From Duganella sp. CF458 (GTDB lineage Bacteria; Pseudomonadota; Gammaproteobacteria; Burkholderiales; Burkholderiaceae_D): DNA of 64,000 bases. How positions within the stretch are numbered: position 1 is the stretch's first letter; every line of letters starts with the position of its first letter. The position numbers and the translations under genes were made by a program. Location: the NCBI RefSeq assembly GCF_900113115.1, contig NZ_FOOF01000004.1, positions 124,001 to 188,000 on the forward strand, read 5' to 3'. Shown one piece after another: positions 35,462-44,915 of this stretch. The notes beneath the pieces are model-generated. The model was not told the DNA's origin and did no database searches. It saw only the letters and a program-made list of their open reading frames with translations.

Positions 35462-36208
35462 CTAATAGGCCTGTATGCTCGTCACGAGCGTATTGACAGT
35501 CAATGTCCAGCCATCCACCAGCACGAACAGCAGCAACTTGAAAGGCAGTGAAATCACCAGCGGCGACAGCATCATCATACCCATTGCCATCAGCACCGAC
35601 GATACCACCAGGTCGATGATCAGGAAGGGAATGAACAGCAGGCAACCGATCTGGAACGCCGTCTTCAGTTCCGACAGCACGAACGCGGCCAGCTTGACGG
35701 TGAAGCCATGGTCGGCCGGGTTGCTGATCGCATCCTCGCCCGCCAGGTGGGCGATCTGCTTGAGCGAAGCCTTGCTGGTCTGGGCCAGCATGAAGCGCGA
35801 GATCGGCTTCTCGGCAATCTTCAGCGCATCCTGCAGGCCGATCTTGTCCTGGTCATACGGCACGAAGGCATCGCGCCACACCGCGTCGCCGATCGGCTTC
35901 ATGACCAGCAGGGTCAGGATCAGCGCCACGCCGGTGATGATCCGGTTGGGCAAGCCTTGCTGCAGGCCGAGCGCCTGGCGCAGCAGGGACAACACGATGA
36001 CGAAGCGGGTAAAGCTGGTCATCATCATCACCATGATGGGCAGCAAGCCCAGCAGGGTCATGATGATCAGGATCTGCATCTTCACCGACAAGTCGGTCTT
36101 GGCGCCGGGCACCACCCCGGCCAGCAAGTCCTGTGCCCACGCCGGGGCGCAGGCACATAACAACACCATACCGGCCGCCAGGCCGGGCACCAGGCGGCGC
36201 GCGGTCAT
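35462..36208 (-). CDS. fliP: Flagellar export gate protein FliP
   Basis: 248 residues. A cleavable signal peptide (about 1-25, ending APAWAQ), as known for FliP, then four membrane helices. Signature blocks are MMMTSFTRFVIVLSLLRQAL near residue 60, LQDALKIAEKPISRFML near 125 and PFLIIDLVVSSVLMAMGMMM near 200. The start overlaps fliN by 4 bases: the usual fliO between fliN and fliP is absent. Confidence 0.97.
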   Translation of the reverse strand: MTARRLVPGLAAGMVLLCACAPAWAQDLLAGVVPGAKTDLSVKMQILIIMTLLGLLPIMVMMMTSFTRFVIVLSLLRQALGLQQGLPNRIITGVALILTLLVMKPIGDAVWRDAFVPYDQDKIGLQDALKIAEKPISRFMLAQTSKASLKQIAHLAGEDAISNPADHGFTVKLAAFVLSELKTAFQIGCLLFIPFLIIDLVVSSVLMAMGMMMLSPLVISLPFKLLLFVLVDGWTLTVNTLVTSIQAY

Positions 36209-36585
36209 GGCGCCATCATGTCCAGATTCAAACCGTCCAGATCGATGACCTTCAGGCCGTAGTTTTCGCCGGCCACCACCACCTCGGCGCGGCCGATCGC
36301 GGTGCCGTTGACCTTGATGGTCAGCGGCTCGCCGGCCAGCATGTCGAGCTCCACCACGCTGTCCGGGCCGATCTGCATCAGGTCCTGCAGCGACAGGCGG
36401 GCCGACCCGACCTCCAGCGTCAGCGTCACGGGAATCTTGCGCATCATGGCAGGCAGGTCGCGCCGGCCGCCACGCGGCGCCGGCACGTCGCTCAAATCCT
36501 GCGCTACCTGGTCGATGATCATTTCTTCCGACATATCGTCCAGCATGGAGTCGTTGGAACCGTTCGGGTTATTCATCATGTTCAT
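36205..36585 (-). CDS. fliN: Flagellar motor switch protein FliN
   Basis: 126 residues. A variable acidic N-terminal half, then the SpoA domain (about 50-120): IPVTLTLEVGSARLSLQDLM and INGTAIGRAEVV-like turn VNGTAIGRAEVVV. FliN builds the lower C-ring with FliM and helps dock FliH-FliI. Overlaps fliM and fliP by 4 bases each. Confidence 0.95.
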   Translation of the reverse strand: MNMMNNPNGSNDSMLDDMSEEMIIDQVAQDLSDVPAPRGGRRDLPAMMRKIPVTLTLEVGSARLSLQDLMQIGPDSVVELDMLAGEPLTIKVNGTAIGRAEVVVAGENYGLKVIDLDGLNLDMMAP

Positions 36586-37445
36586 TCGATATCTTCAAAA
36601 GAGGTTAAGCAGAGTTTGCCCTTGTGCTCAGTTACCGCTGCTGTGAACAGGCGGGATTCTTCGAGCATAACGTCTGCCCTGTGCAGGCTGATTGGAATGA
36701 CATCGCCCACACGCAGGTCGAACATGGCGCCCAGCGTGGTTTCCTTGGAAACCAGCCGGCCGCTCAGGCCCACCTGGAGCCGCGCCGCCAGCGGCTCTGG
36801 ATGCTTGCTGCCCTTTTTACCGGCATCGCGCGCGGGCATCAGTCCGCCCAGCACGTTGCCCATCACTTGCTTGTCGAGTGCGAACCAGGCCTTGCCCTGC
36901 AGTTCGCCATCGCTCAGCGAAACGGTGATCACCCAGCTGCCTTTGCCGGGCTGGGCGCCGTTGCCGGCCTTGATGCTGTCTTCTTCGCCCAATGCGCGGC
37001 CGCCCGCAGGCTGGTTACTTTCAATCCGCGCTGCCAGGATGCTCACCAACTGTTGCCCGAGAACCACAGCCAAACGCTCCTCGGTAGCGGTAACGCGGAC
37101 GGCCTGTTCGTCAACAGCAGCCTCGGCGCGGGTGGCGCGCCCATAACGATAATTCAATACGCTCAGAAGGATCTTACGCTCCAGCGCAAAACCCAGTTGC
37201 CCGGAAGGCGCCGCAAAACCCAGCCAGCGCTGGCGCGCTTCACTGCCGTCGAGGCGGCTGAAGGCAACCTCGTCCACCTGGAACGTGCCCCAGTAGCGGC
37301 GATGCACGTTCAGGCGCATGGCCTGGGCCAGGTCGTCGCGCAACTGCGCGGCAAACTCAGGCAGCCGGTGTACCGGCCGTCCCAGCAAGCAAGGGTCAAG
37401 TACTTCGTATCGCACAGTGCTTTGAGAGGTAGTCATGGTGGCCAT
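36582..37445 (-). CDS. fliM: Flagellar motor switch protein FliM, short form without CheY-binding motif
   Basis: 287 residues; standard FliM is about 330. The middle CheC-like domain (about 35-190) and the C-terminal SpoA domain (about 215-280, RLQVGLSGRLVSKETTLGAM, LRVGDVIPISLHRADVML) are present. The N-terminal EIDALL-type helix that binds CheY-P, and the linker after it, are missing: the protein begins MATMTTSQSTVRYEVLDPCL. This suggests a motor that does not receive the usual chemotaxis input. First gene of the minus-strand operon. Confidence 0.88.
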   Translation of the reverse strand: MATMTTSQSTVRYEVLDPCLLGRPVHRLPEFAAQLRDDLAQAMRLNVHRRYWGTFQVDEVAFSRLDGSEARQRWLGFAAPSGQLGFALERKILLSVLNYRYGRATRAEAAVDEQAVRVTATEERLAVVLGQQLVSILAARIESNQPAGGRALGEEDSIKAGNGAQPGKGSWVITVSLSDGELQGKAWFALDKQVMGNVLGGLMPARDAGKKGSKHPEPLAARLQVGLSGRLVSKETTLGAMFDLRVGDVIPISLHRADVMLEESRLFTAAVTEHKGKLCLTSFEDIE

Positions 37446-37822
37446 CCGTCTGCTGCAATCCTATCGCAAAGTTATACGCTCAGGATGATCTTGGAAGCGT
37501 AGAATAACTCAATTCCCTCAATATTGCCATGAATCAAGTACCTCATTGGTCAAAAAGACTTTACATAAAAGTTTCCGAAGAGTAAGCTTCATTAGTGCAA
37601 GGCAATAGCAGTTGGTTGCAAAAACTATCCTTAGTGCATGATTTATAAGAAGTTTTGCAATTTGCAAGCGCTTGTTACGCTCCCGGAATCGGGTTACACT
37701 GCATGTTCCCGTACGGCACCATTTAACAATTAGTCTAGATTGTTAGTTAGTAACTTGAAGTTAATCTTGTTGCTGTATTGGTAACGTACGCGCGCCCTGA
37801 CGCAACCAACCTGAGGTGTTCT
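37446..37822. other. AT-rich divergent promoter region between fliM and fliE
   Basis: 377 bases without a gene, clearly more AT-rich than the surroundings, with runs such as TTAACAATTAG. It must hold the promoters for both the fliM-flhA and fliE-fliJ operons. I found no convincing sigma-54 (GG-N10-GC) site. A partial sigma-28-like -35 (AAAAGTTT at 37567) lacks a good -10 partner. Confidence 0.7.
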
Positions 37823-38173
37823 ATGGCAAATGAATTCGCTGGCCTGATCAAGGCCGACCTGGCATCCCTGAACAACGCGGCCGCCGAGCTCACGCAGCAC
37901 GCCAACCTCATTGCACCGGCCGCCCAGTTCCATGCGCAACCAGCCGGCGCCACCTTCTCGTTCGCCCAAACGATGCAAGACGCGATTGCCGGCGTCAATG
38001 CGCAAGACCTTGATGCCGGTCAAAAAATGGCCGATGTCGACGCCGGCCGCAGCGACAACCTGGTCGGCGCCATGCTGGCCAGCCAGGAAGCCAGCCTGTC
38101 GTTCCAGATGCTGATGCAGGTCCGCAACAAGGTAATGGGTGCGGTCGATGAATTGATCAAGCTTCCGCTGTAA
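37823..38173 (+). CDS. fliE: Flagellar hook-basal body protein FliE
   Basis: 116 residues from ATG 37823 after TGAGGTG; the frame extends upstream without a site. FliE links the MS ring to the rod. The C-terminal helix pair is typical: FSFAQTMQDAIAGVNA, then SLSFQMLMQVRNKVMGAVDE. First gene of the fliE-F-G-H-I-J operon, 36 bases before fliF. Confidence 0.94.
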   Translation: MANEFAGLIKADLASLNNAAAELTQHANLIAPAAQFHAQPAGATFSFAQTMQDAIAGVNAQDLDAGQKMADVDAGRSDNLVGAMLASQEASLSFQMLMQVRNKVMGAVDELIKLPL

Positions 38174-38209
38174 GCTGTTATTTCCGCCTCCCCTCTCGAA
38201 AGACCTGAC

Positions 38210-39970
38210 GTGATTGCTAACCTCAAGTCCGCGCTCGGACGCTGGCGGGGCGCCGCGGCTCCCGCAGTGCCGCCGGCTGTCCTGAAGAACCTGTATCCCC
38301 TGCTGCTGCTGGCGGTCGGCGTGACGGCGCTGGTGCTGATGTTCCTGTGGAAGGACCAGAGCGGCTACAAGCCGGTCTTCGGCCAGCGCGAGAAGGTCGC
38401 CACCGCCGACATGATGACCGTGCTCGACGCGGAGAAAATTTCCTACCGCATCCATCCGGAAACCGGCCAGGTGCTGGTGCCGGAAGGCAAGCTGGGCCAG
38501 GTGCGCATGCTGCTGGCCGCCAAAGGCGTGACCGCGCAATTGCCGGCCGGGCTGGAACTGATGGACAAGAGCGATCCGCTCGGCGTGTCGCAATTCGTGC
38601 AGGACGTGCGCTTCCGGCGCGGCCTGGAAGGCGAACTGGCCAACTCGATCATGACCCTCGACGCGATCGCACATGCGCGCGTGCACCTGTCGATCGCCAA
38701 GTCGACTTCCTTCGTCGCGAGCGACGGCGAAAAATCGTCGGCATCCGTAGTTATCGCTACCAAGCCGGGCCGCGCCCTGGCGCCGGAACACATTGCCGCC
38801 ATTGTCAACATGGTGGCGGGCAGCGTTGCCTCGCTGAGCCCGGCGCGCGTGAGCCTGGTGGACCAGGCCGGCAACCTGCTGTCTTCCCACGTCGACCTGA
38901 GCGAAGCCTTCGATGCTTCCACCTCGAGCAACGAAAGCGCCAAGCGCCAACAGGACGAAATCCGCGCCAACATCAAGGGCCTGCTGGGCCCGATCGTCGG
39001 CGACAGCAATTTCCGCGTCAGCGTGACCGCCGATGTCGACAACGACAAGGTCGAGGAAACCGTTGAAAAATATGGCGCCGAGCCCAAGGTCACCAGCGAA
39101 GCCATGCGCGAAGAGCAGGATCGCAACCGCATCGCCATGGGCGTGCCGGGTACCCTGTCCAACCGGCCGCCGCAACAGCAGGCGGCCGACGCGGCCGCGC
39201 AAGGCGGCGCCGCCGCGCCGGGCCAGGCGCCGGACGGCACCGCCCGCAAGAACGCCACCACGCGCCAGTACGCTTACGACCGCAGCATCACCCAGACCAA
39301 GCGCGCCCGCGGCCGCCTGGTGCGCCAGAACGTGGCGGTGGTGCTGGCGCAGGCGGCGGCGCCGTTCCCCAAGACGGGCTGGACCGCAGCGGAAATCGCC
39401 AACATCGACAAGGTGCTGCGCAGTGGCCTGGGCATCCATGAAGAACGCGGCGACAAGCTGGTGGTCAGCGCCATGAACTTCCCGGCCAAGGCGGCCGAAG
39501 TGCCGTGGTGGCAGGAACGCGATACGGTGGTCGACTCGGCCAACTGGCTCGGCTATGCGGTGGCGCTGTTGCTGGCTTACCTGCTGTTGGCCCGTCCACT
39601 GCTGCGCCTGCTGACCGCCCGCTTCGCGCCCGCCAAGCCGGCGCCGGCCGCCAAGCCGGCCCTGGCCGGCGCAGCCCGCCAGGCCGAGGCCGCGCCGATG
39701 CCGGGCAGCGGCAGCGCTGTCCCGGGCGCCGCCGCTGCGGCAGCTGCACTAGGCTCTCCGGAAGCACAGGAAGGCGGCGCCAAGCCGGGCGCCCTGGAAG
39801 GCAGCCAGATGCCGGTGGTGCCGCTGCTGGAGAACTACGATCTGCCGCCGGCCGGTTCGCCGGTCGACGTGATGGTGGACCACCTCAAGGTGCTGGCCGA
39901 GAAAGAGCCGGAACGCGTAGCCGAAGTCGTCAAACAATGGATGCAGAAAAATGGCCGACATCAACAATAA
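38210..39970 (+). CDS. fliF: Flagellar MS-ring protein FliF
   Basis: 586 residues from GTG 38210. First membrane helix about 28-46, second about 455-475 (WLGYAVALLLAYLLLARPLL). Between them are the ring-building motifs (EKISYRIHPETGQVLVPEGK, SVSFVQDVRFRRGLEGELAN-like SQFVQDVRFRRGLEGELA, HVHLSIAKSTSF-like ARVHLSIAKSTSF). The cytoplasmic C-terminus binds FliG; a segment near 480-520 is rich in Ala and Pro. Overlaps fliG by 20 bases. Confidence 0.97.
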   Translation: MIANLKSALGRWRGAAAPAVPPAVLKNLYPLLLLAVGVTALVLMFLWKDQSGYKPVFGQREKVATADMMTVLDAEKISYRIHPETGQVLVPEGKLGQVRMLLAAKGVTAQLPAGLELMDKSDPLGVSQFVQDVRFRRGLEGELANSIMTLDAIAHARVHLSIAKSTSFVASDGEKSSASVVIATKPGRALAPEHIAAIVNMVAGSVASLSPARVSLVDQAGNLLSSHVDLSEAFDASTSSNESAKRQQDEIRANIKGLLGPIVGDSNFRVSVTADVDNDKVEETVEKYGAEPKVTSEAMREEQDRNRIAMGVPGTLSNRPPQQQAADAAAQGGAAAPGQAPDGTARKNATTRQYAYDRSITQTKRARGRLVRQNVAVVLAQAAAPFPKTGWTAAEIANIDKVLRSGLGIHEERGDKLVVSAMNFPAKAAEVPWWQERDTVVDSANWLGYAVALLLAYLLLARPLLRLLTARFAPAKPAPAAKPALAGAARQAEAAPMPGSGSAVPGAAAAAAALGSPEAQEGGAKPGALEGSQMPVVPLLENYDLPPAGSPVDVMVDHLKVLAEKEPERVAEVVKQWMQKNGRHQQ

Positions 39971-40979
39971 CCTGGACCACGAGCCGGAACAGGGCCTGAG
40001 CCCGGTCGAGCAGGCTGCCATCGTGCTGCTGTCGATCGGCGAAGAGCCGGCCGCCGCCGTGCTGCGCTGCCTGTCGCGCGAAGAGTTGCTGGAAGTGACC
40101 CAGGTCATGTCGCGCATGAGCGGCATCAAGGTGGAAGAAGTGAAGACTGCCATGCAGACTTTCTTCGACGACTACCGCCAGCAATCGGGGGTGCATGGCG
40201 CCTCGCGCTCCTTCCTCAAGCGCTCGCTTGACCTGGCGCTGGGCGGCGATATCGCGAACACCGTGCTGAACAACATCTACGGCGATGAGCTGCGCCCCAA
40301 GATGGCGCGCCTGCAGTGGGCCTCGCCGAAGTGGCTGGCCGACTATATCGCCAACGAACACGTGCAGATGCAGGCGGTGTTCCTGGCCTTCCTGCCGCCG
40401 GCGCTGGCCGGCCAGATCCTCGATGCGCTGCCGCTGGAAGGGCGCGACCTGGTGCTGCTGAACATGGCGCGCCTGGACGAGATCGACCGCGACCTGCTGC
40501 TGGAACTGGACGAGCTGGTGAACCGTTGCCTGTCCTCGTTCGACTCGCAGTCGACCAGCGTGGAAGGGGTGCGCCAGGTGGCCGAGATCCTGAACCGCCT
40601 GCCGGGCAACCGGGCCCAGATCGTCGAGCTGCTGCGCGCCCACGATCCGGAAATGGTGGAACAGATCGAGATGCAGATGTACGACTTCCTGATCCTGTCG
40701 ACCCAGACCGAAGTCACCCTCACCCGCATCATCGAGGAAGTGCCGCTCGAGCAGTGGGCCATCGCGCTCAAGGGCGCCGAGCAGGCCATCCGCGATGCGG
40801 TGCTGAAGACCATGCCGAAGCGCCAGGCGCAAGCGTTCGAAGACATGATGCGGCGCGCCGGCCCGGTGCCGATGTCGCGCATCGAAGCGACGCGCCAGGA
40901 AATCATGGCCACCGTGAAAGCGCTGGCCGATGCCGGCGAAGTCGAAGTGCAGCTGTTCGCCGAAACGGTGGTCGAGTGA
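39951..40979 (+). CDS. fliG: Flagellar motor switch protein FliG
   Basis: 342 residues. N-terminal domain (LSPVEQAAIVLLSIGEE) binds FliF, the middle domain has the EHVQMQAVFLAFLPPA motif near 135, and the C-terminal torque domain has LPLEQWAIALKGAEQAI-type charges (EVPLEQWAIALKGAEQ, MPKRQAQAFEDMMRRAGPV). FliG is the rotor surface facing MotA. The stop overlaps the fliH start by one base. Confidence 0.96.
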   Translation: MADINNNLDHEPEQGLSPVEQAAIVLLSIGEEPAAAVLRCLSREELLEVTQVMSRMSGIKVEEVKTAMQTFFDDYRQQSGVHGASRSFLKRSLDLALGGDIANTVLNNIYGDELRPKMARLQWASPKWLADYIANEHVQMQAVFLAFLPPALAGQILDALPLEGRDLVLLNMARLDEIDRDLLLELDELVNRCLSSFDSQSTSVEGVRQVAEILNRLPGNRAQIVELLRAHDPEMVEQIEMQMYDFLILSTQTEVTLTRIIEEVPLEQWAIALKGAEQAIRDAVLKTMPKRQAQAFEDMMRRAGPVPMSRIEATRQEIMATVKALADAGEVEVQLFAETVVE

Positions 40980-41689
40980 TGAAACAGTTCCGCCCGTTCC
41001 GCTTTCCGCCCTTGCAGCAATACGTGCACACGCATGGCGCCAATGGCCAGCGCGTCGGCGGGCCAGGCCACCTGGCCGATGCCGCGCAATGGCAGGCCTC
41101 GGTCAGCGAAGGCTTCGAGCAGGGCCAGCGCGACGGCTACGAGATCGGCTTGCAGCGCGGCCAGGAAGACGGCTTTGAAGCGGGCCGCCAGCAAGGCGTG
41201 GAGCTGGGCCGTGAAGAAGGCCGCCAGGAAACCCTGGTCGGCTTCGACCACCTGGCGCGTCCGGTCGACGGCATGCTGAAATCGCTGAAGAAGCTGCGCG
41301 CCGACTACCGCGCCGCGCAGCGCAAGGAAGTGGTGGACCTGGTGGCGAAAGTGGCGCGCAATGTGATCCGCGCCGAGCTCGCCCTGCAGCCGGTGCAGAT
41401 CATGGCCCTGGTCGACGAAACCCTGGCGTCGATGCCGCCCACCCGCGACGAGATCGATGTCTACCTGAATCCGGAAGAAGTGAAGCGCATCATGGAAGTC
41501 GATCCGAAGCGCGCCAAGCGCTGGAACCTGATCGGCGATGCCCGCCTCGACCTGGGCGAATGCCGCATCCGCGCCGGCGACAGCGAAGTCGACGCCGGCT
41601 GCCACCAGCGTCTTGCCGCTGTCATGGAACAGGTCGATAATCAGTTGCAGGCCGCCGATGGCGGAGACGATGCCGAGAGTGAAGAATGA
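40979..41689 (+). CDS. fliH: Flagellar assembly protein FliH
   Basis: 236 residues from ATG 40979 (MKQFRPFRFPPLQQYV). FliH binds and holds the export ATPase FliI. The region 50-85 has the glycine-packed heptad run common in FliH: SEGFEQGQRDGYEIGLQRGQ, DGFEAGRQQGVELGREEG. The C-terminal domain (about 110-225) has VAKVARNVIRAELALQP and DARLDLGECRIRAGDSEVDAG. Starts TGATG with fliG and overlaps fliI by 4 bases. Confidence 0.93.
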   Translation: MKQFRPFRFPPLQQYVHTHGANGQRVGGPGHLADAAQWQASVSEGFEQGQRDGYEIGLQRGQEDGFEAGRQQGVELGREEGRQETLVGFDHLARPVDGMLKSLKKLRADYRAAQRKEVVDLVAKVARNVIRAELALQPVQIMALVDETLASMPPTRDEIDVYLNPEEVKRIMEVDPKRAKRWNLIGDARLDLGECRIRAGDSEVDAGCHQRLAAVMEQVDNQLQAADGGDDAESEE

Positions 41690-42996
41690 TTGCAGACGCA
41701 CTGCGCAAACTGGAACTCGATGAGGTACCGCTGGCCACCCCGACCGGGCGCCTGGTGGGGGCCTCCGGCCTGCTGCTGGAGGCGACGGGTTGCAAGCTGC
41801 ATACCGGCCAGCGTTGCCAGATCGAGACAGTCGACGGCGAATGGCTGGACGCGCAAGTGGTGGGCTTCCGCGAAAAGCTGACCTTCCTGATGCCGTTCAA
41901 GAAGGCGGCCGGCCTGACCACCGGCGCGCGCGTGCTGCCGTCGGCGGAAAAAACCAATTTGCAGATTGGCGACAGCTGGCTGGGGCGCATGGTGAACGGT
42001 ATCGGCGAACCGATCGATGAGCTCGGCAAGCTGGGCGGCGACTACCCGCTCGACGCCCAGCCGCCGCGCATCAACCCGCTCAGGAAGCAACCGGTGGTCG
42101 ACGCGCTCGACGTCGGCGTGCGCGCCATCAACAGCATGCTGACACTGGGCAAGGGCCAGCGCGTCGGCCTGATGGCCGGCTCCGGCGTCGGCAAGTCCGT
42201 GCTGCTGGGCCTGATCACGCGCCAGACCGTGGCCGACGTGGTGGTGGTGGGCCTGATCGGCGAACGCTCGCGCGAAGTGCGCGAGTTCATCGAAATGTCG
42301 CTCGGCCCGGAAGGCTTGAAGAAGGCGGTGCTGGTGATCGCGCCGGCCGACGAGTCGCCGCTGATGCGCATCATGGCGACCGAACTGTGCCACTCGATCG
42401 CGGCCCATTACCGCGACCAGGGCAAGAACGTGCTGCTGCTGGTCGATTCGCTGACGCGCTACGCGATGGCGCTGCGCGAAGTGGCGCTGGCACTGGGCGA
42501 GCCGCCTGCCACCAAGGGCTATCCGCCGTCGGTGTTTTCCGCCCTGCCCCAGCTGGTCGAATCGGCCGGCAACGGCGAAAACCCGTACGGCAGCATGAGC
42601 GCGATCTACACCGTGCTGGCCGAAGGCGACGACCAGCAAGACCCGGTGGTCGACACCGCGCGCGCCATCCTGGACGGCCACATCGTGCTGACGCGCGAGC
42701 TGGCCGAGCGCGGCCATTACCCGGCGATCAATATTGCCGCTTCGATCAGCCGCTGCATGAACCACGTGATCACGCGCGAGCACATGCTGGCGTCGCGCGC
42801 CTTGAAAGCGTCGATGGCACGCCACGAACGGGTGCGCGACCTGATCCCGCTGGGCGCCTACGTGCCCGGCGCCGACCCGGTCACCGACAAGGCGGTGAAC
42901 CTGCATCCGCATATCGAAGAATTCCTGTGCCAGGGGACCAAGGAACCGGCCCCCTATGCCAACTGCGTGGACCAACTTGAAAGGTTGATGGCATGA
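41686..42996 (+). CDS. fliI: Flagellar export ATPase FliI
   Basis: 436 residues, F1-beta-like hexameric ATPase. Walker A AGSGVGKS at 164-171, Walker B NVLLLVDSLTRYAMA near 255, and the conserved YPPSVFSALPQLVE block near 285. It energises early substrate loading at the export gate together with FliH and FliJ. Overlaps fliH and fliJ by 4 bases each. Confidence 0.97.
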   Translation: MIADALRKLELDEVPLATPTGRLVGASGLLLEATGCKLHTGQRCQIETVDGEWLDAQVVGFREKLTFLMPFKKAAGLTTGARVLPSAEKTNLQIGDSWLGRMVNGIGEPIDELGKLGGDYPLDAQPPRINPLRKQPVVDALDVGVRAINSMLTLGKGQRVGLMAGSGVGKSVLLGLITRQTVADVVVVGLIGERSREVREFIEMSLGPEGLKKAVLVIAPADESPLMRIMATELCHSIAAHYRDQGKNVLLLVDSLTRYAMALREVALALGEPPATKGYPPSVFSALPQLVESAGNGENPYGSMSAIYTVLAEGDDQQDPVVDTARAILDGHIVLTRELAERGHYPAINIAASISRCMNHVITREHMLASRALKASMARHERVRDLIPLGAYVPGADPVTDKAVNLHPHIEEFLCQGTKEPAPYANCVDQLERLMA

Positions 42997-43424
42997 CCTC
43001 TACCACCATCCGCAGCCTGTCGACCCTGGTCGACATGCGCAGCAATGAAGTCGACAAACTGCAAACGGAAATGGCCGCCAAGGAAAGCGTGCGCGAGCGC
43101 TACAAGAAGACCCTCGACAAGTTGACCAACTTGTACGAAAGCAGCGGCGCCTCCGGCCGGCTGCCGATGGCGCTGGCCCTCAACTGCGGCGACTACAAGC
43201 AGGGCGTGATGGCCATGGCCGACAGCCAGCGCCTCAACCTGCACATGCATGAAGCCGACATGGCCGTCTCGCAGCGCGCCCTGACCGCCGCCTACGTCAA
43301 GCGCGAAGTGCTGGGCCAGGTGCTCGAGCGGCACCAGGACGCGGCCGTCACGGCGCAGCGCGCGCAAGAGCGCAAGCGGCATGACGAACTGGCAACCCAA
43401 CTGTGGTTCCGCGGGCATAAATGA
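42993..43424 (+). CDS. fliJ: Flagellar export protein FliJ
   Basis: 143 residues, almost all charged helix suited to an antiparallel coiled coil (DMRSNEVDKLQTEMAAKESV, QRAQERKRHDELATQLWF). FliJ sits in the FliI ring like the gamma subunit of F1. Size, composition and position after fliI support the call; FliJ sequences are poorly conserved. Confidence 0.88.
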   Translation: MTSTTIRSLSTLVDMRSNEVDKLQTEMAAKESVRERYKKTLDKLTNLYESSGASGRLPMALALNCGDYKQGVMAMADSQRLNLHMHEADMAVSQRALTAAYVKREVLGQVLERHQDAAVTAQRAQERKRHDELATQLWFRGHK

Positions 43425-43511
43425 AAGGCTGAACCGAATATTTCATGAAGTCATCACTTTGGTCGCCTCTTACCTTGGTACACTTCATTTAATTTCTTCG
43501 GAGCACGAGAA

Positions 43512-44903
43512 ATGGCAACTTCTGTCCCCACCTACGATCCCAAGACCACGGCCACCCAACTGGCGCAGATGTATATCCAGGGCCGCCAGTCGATGCTGGA
43601 CAGCCAGTCCGCCAGCGCGACGGCGGTCGGCAAGGCGCTGACCAAGCTCAGCTCGGCCTTGAGTACCTTCCGCAGCGCCTTGTCGAGCACTACCGCGTCC
43701 GGCTCGGTGGTGGCCAACAAGGCCAGCTTCAGCTCCGATGTCGGCACCGCCACCGCGACCGCCTCGGCGACTGCCGGCAATTACCAGTTCTACGTCGAAC
43801 AACTGGCCACCGTGGGCCAGGTCTCGTACAGCGGCATGAGCAATTCCGGCGTGACCGGCGCTGCCGCCGGGACCCTGGCCGTCAAGCTGGCCGACGGCAG
43901 CAGCTTTACCGTCAGCCTGGCCAACGGCGACAAGGACCTGAACAATGTGCTGAGCGCGAAAGAAATTGCCGCTGCCATCAATATGGAAGCGACCAACAAC
44001 TCGCGCGTCACCGCCTCGACCCTGACCGTCAACGGCCAGACCCGCCTGGTGCTGACCTCCAACCTGACCGGCCAGGCCAATGGCGTGGCCGGCATCGACA
44101 CCACCAACCTGGGCGACCCGGCCCTGCAAGCGCAACTGGCCGATGCCAACCGCGTGCTGCAGGACGGCACCGATGCCGTGGTCTGGGTCGGCGCCCCGGG
44201 GGGCGATCCTAGCAACAAGATCACGCAAGCCTCGAACACCTTCAACGTGGTCGATGGCGTGGCGATGACCTTCACCAAGGCGCAGACCGGCGGCGTGCCG
44301 GTGACGCTGAATGTCGCCCGCGACAGCAGCGCCACCGCCACCAATGTGCAGAACTTCGTCGACCAGTGGAACAAGATGCTGGCCTCGATCGGCGAGTTGA
44401 CGGCAGCCGGTGACCCGACCAAGGGCGCGGCCAGCGGCATCTACGCCTCCGACGCCGGGCTCGCTTCGCTGAAGTCGCGCATGCAGTCGCTGCTGCGCAC
44501 CGCGGTCGGCGGCGTCAGCCTGGTCAACTATGGCGTCACTGCCCAGCGCGACGGCACCCTGGCGCTGGACAAGACCCGCCTGGACAAGGCCCTGGCCACC
44601 AACCCGACCGGTCTCGACGCGATCCTGGGCAAGACCGGCCCCGCGCCGACCGGCGTGCTGGGCAACCTCGATACCCTGGTCAACAGCTGGACCAAGGCCG
44701 GTACCGGCCAGCTGGCCACGCGCAAGGATGCCAACGCCAAACTGCAGTCCCAGCTGGTGGCCCGCCAGGCCGTGCTGGAAAACCAATACGACAACGCATA
44801 CAAGCGCTACCTGACCCAGTTCACCCAACTGCAATCCCTGCAGTCCCAGATGAGCGGAACCAGCAGCATGTTTGATGCGATGTTCAGCAAATCCGATTCC
44901 TGA
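43512..44903 (+). CDS. fliD: Flagellar filament cap protein FliD (LafB-like)
   Basis: 463 residues. N-terminal D0 helix (about 1-45, TQLAQMYIQGRQSMLDSQSA), the variable central domains (YQFYVEQLATVGQVSYSGMS, ADGSSFTVSLANGDKDLNNV) and a C-terminal helix ending with RYLTQFTQLQSLQSQMSG. FliD is the pentameric or hexameric cap that folds flagellin at the tip. It is first of the run fliD-S-T-K-L-A-motA-motB, which matches lafB-C-D-E-F-S-T-U of lateral systems. No flagellin gene is adjacent. Confidence 0.94.
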   Translation: MATSVPTYDPKTTATQLAQMYIQGRQSMLDSQSASATAVGKALTKLSSALSTFRSALSSTTASGSVVANKASFSSDVGTATATASATAGNYQFYVEQLATVGQVSYSGMSNSGVTGAAAGTLAVKLADGSSFTVSLANGDKDLNNVLSAKEIAAAINMEATNNSRVTASTLTVNGQTRLVLTSNLTGQANGVAGIDTTNLGDPALQAQLADANRVLQDGTDAVVWVGAPGGDPSNKITQASNTFNVVDGVAMTFTKAQTGGVPVTLNVARDSSATATNVQNFVDQWNKMLASIGELTAAGDPTKGAASGIYASDAGLASLKSRMQSLLRTAVGGVSLVNYGVTAQRDGTLALDKTRLDKALATNPTGLDAILGKTGPAPTGVLGNLDTLVNSWTKAGTGQLATRKDANAKLQSQLVARQAVLENQYDNAYKRYLTQFTQLQSLQSQMSGTSSMFDAMFSKSDS

Positions 44904-44915
44904 AAGTCTTAAACA

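Noticed and set aside
35451..35645. Upstream extension of the fliQ frame
   Set aside because: It overlaps fliP in another frame; the FliQ family start is MLTPDVAVDLI at 35450.
37567..37593. Possible sigma-28 promoter between fliM and fliE
   Set aside because: The -35-like AAAAGTTT is good, but the -10 after 11 bases shares only its first two bases with GCCGATAA.
40316..40978. Upstream extension of the fliH frame
   Set aside because: This part lies wholly inside fliG in another frame; FliH begins at ATG 40979, coupled to the fliG stop.
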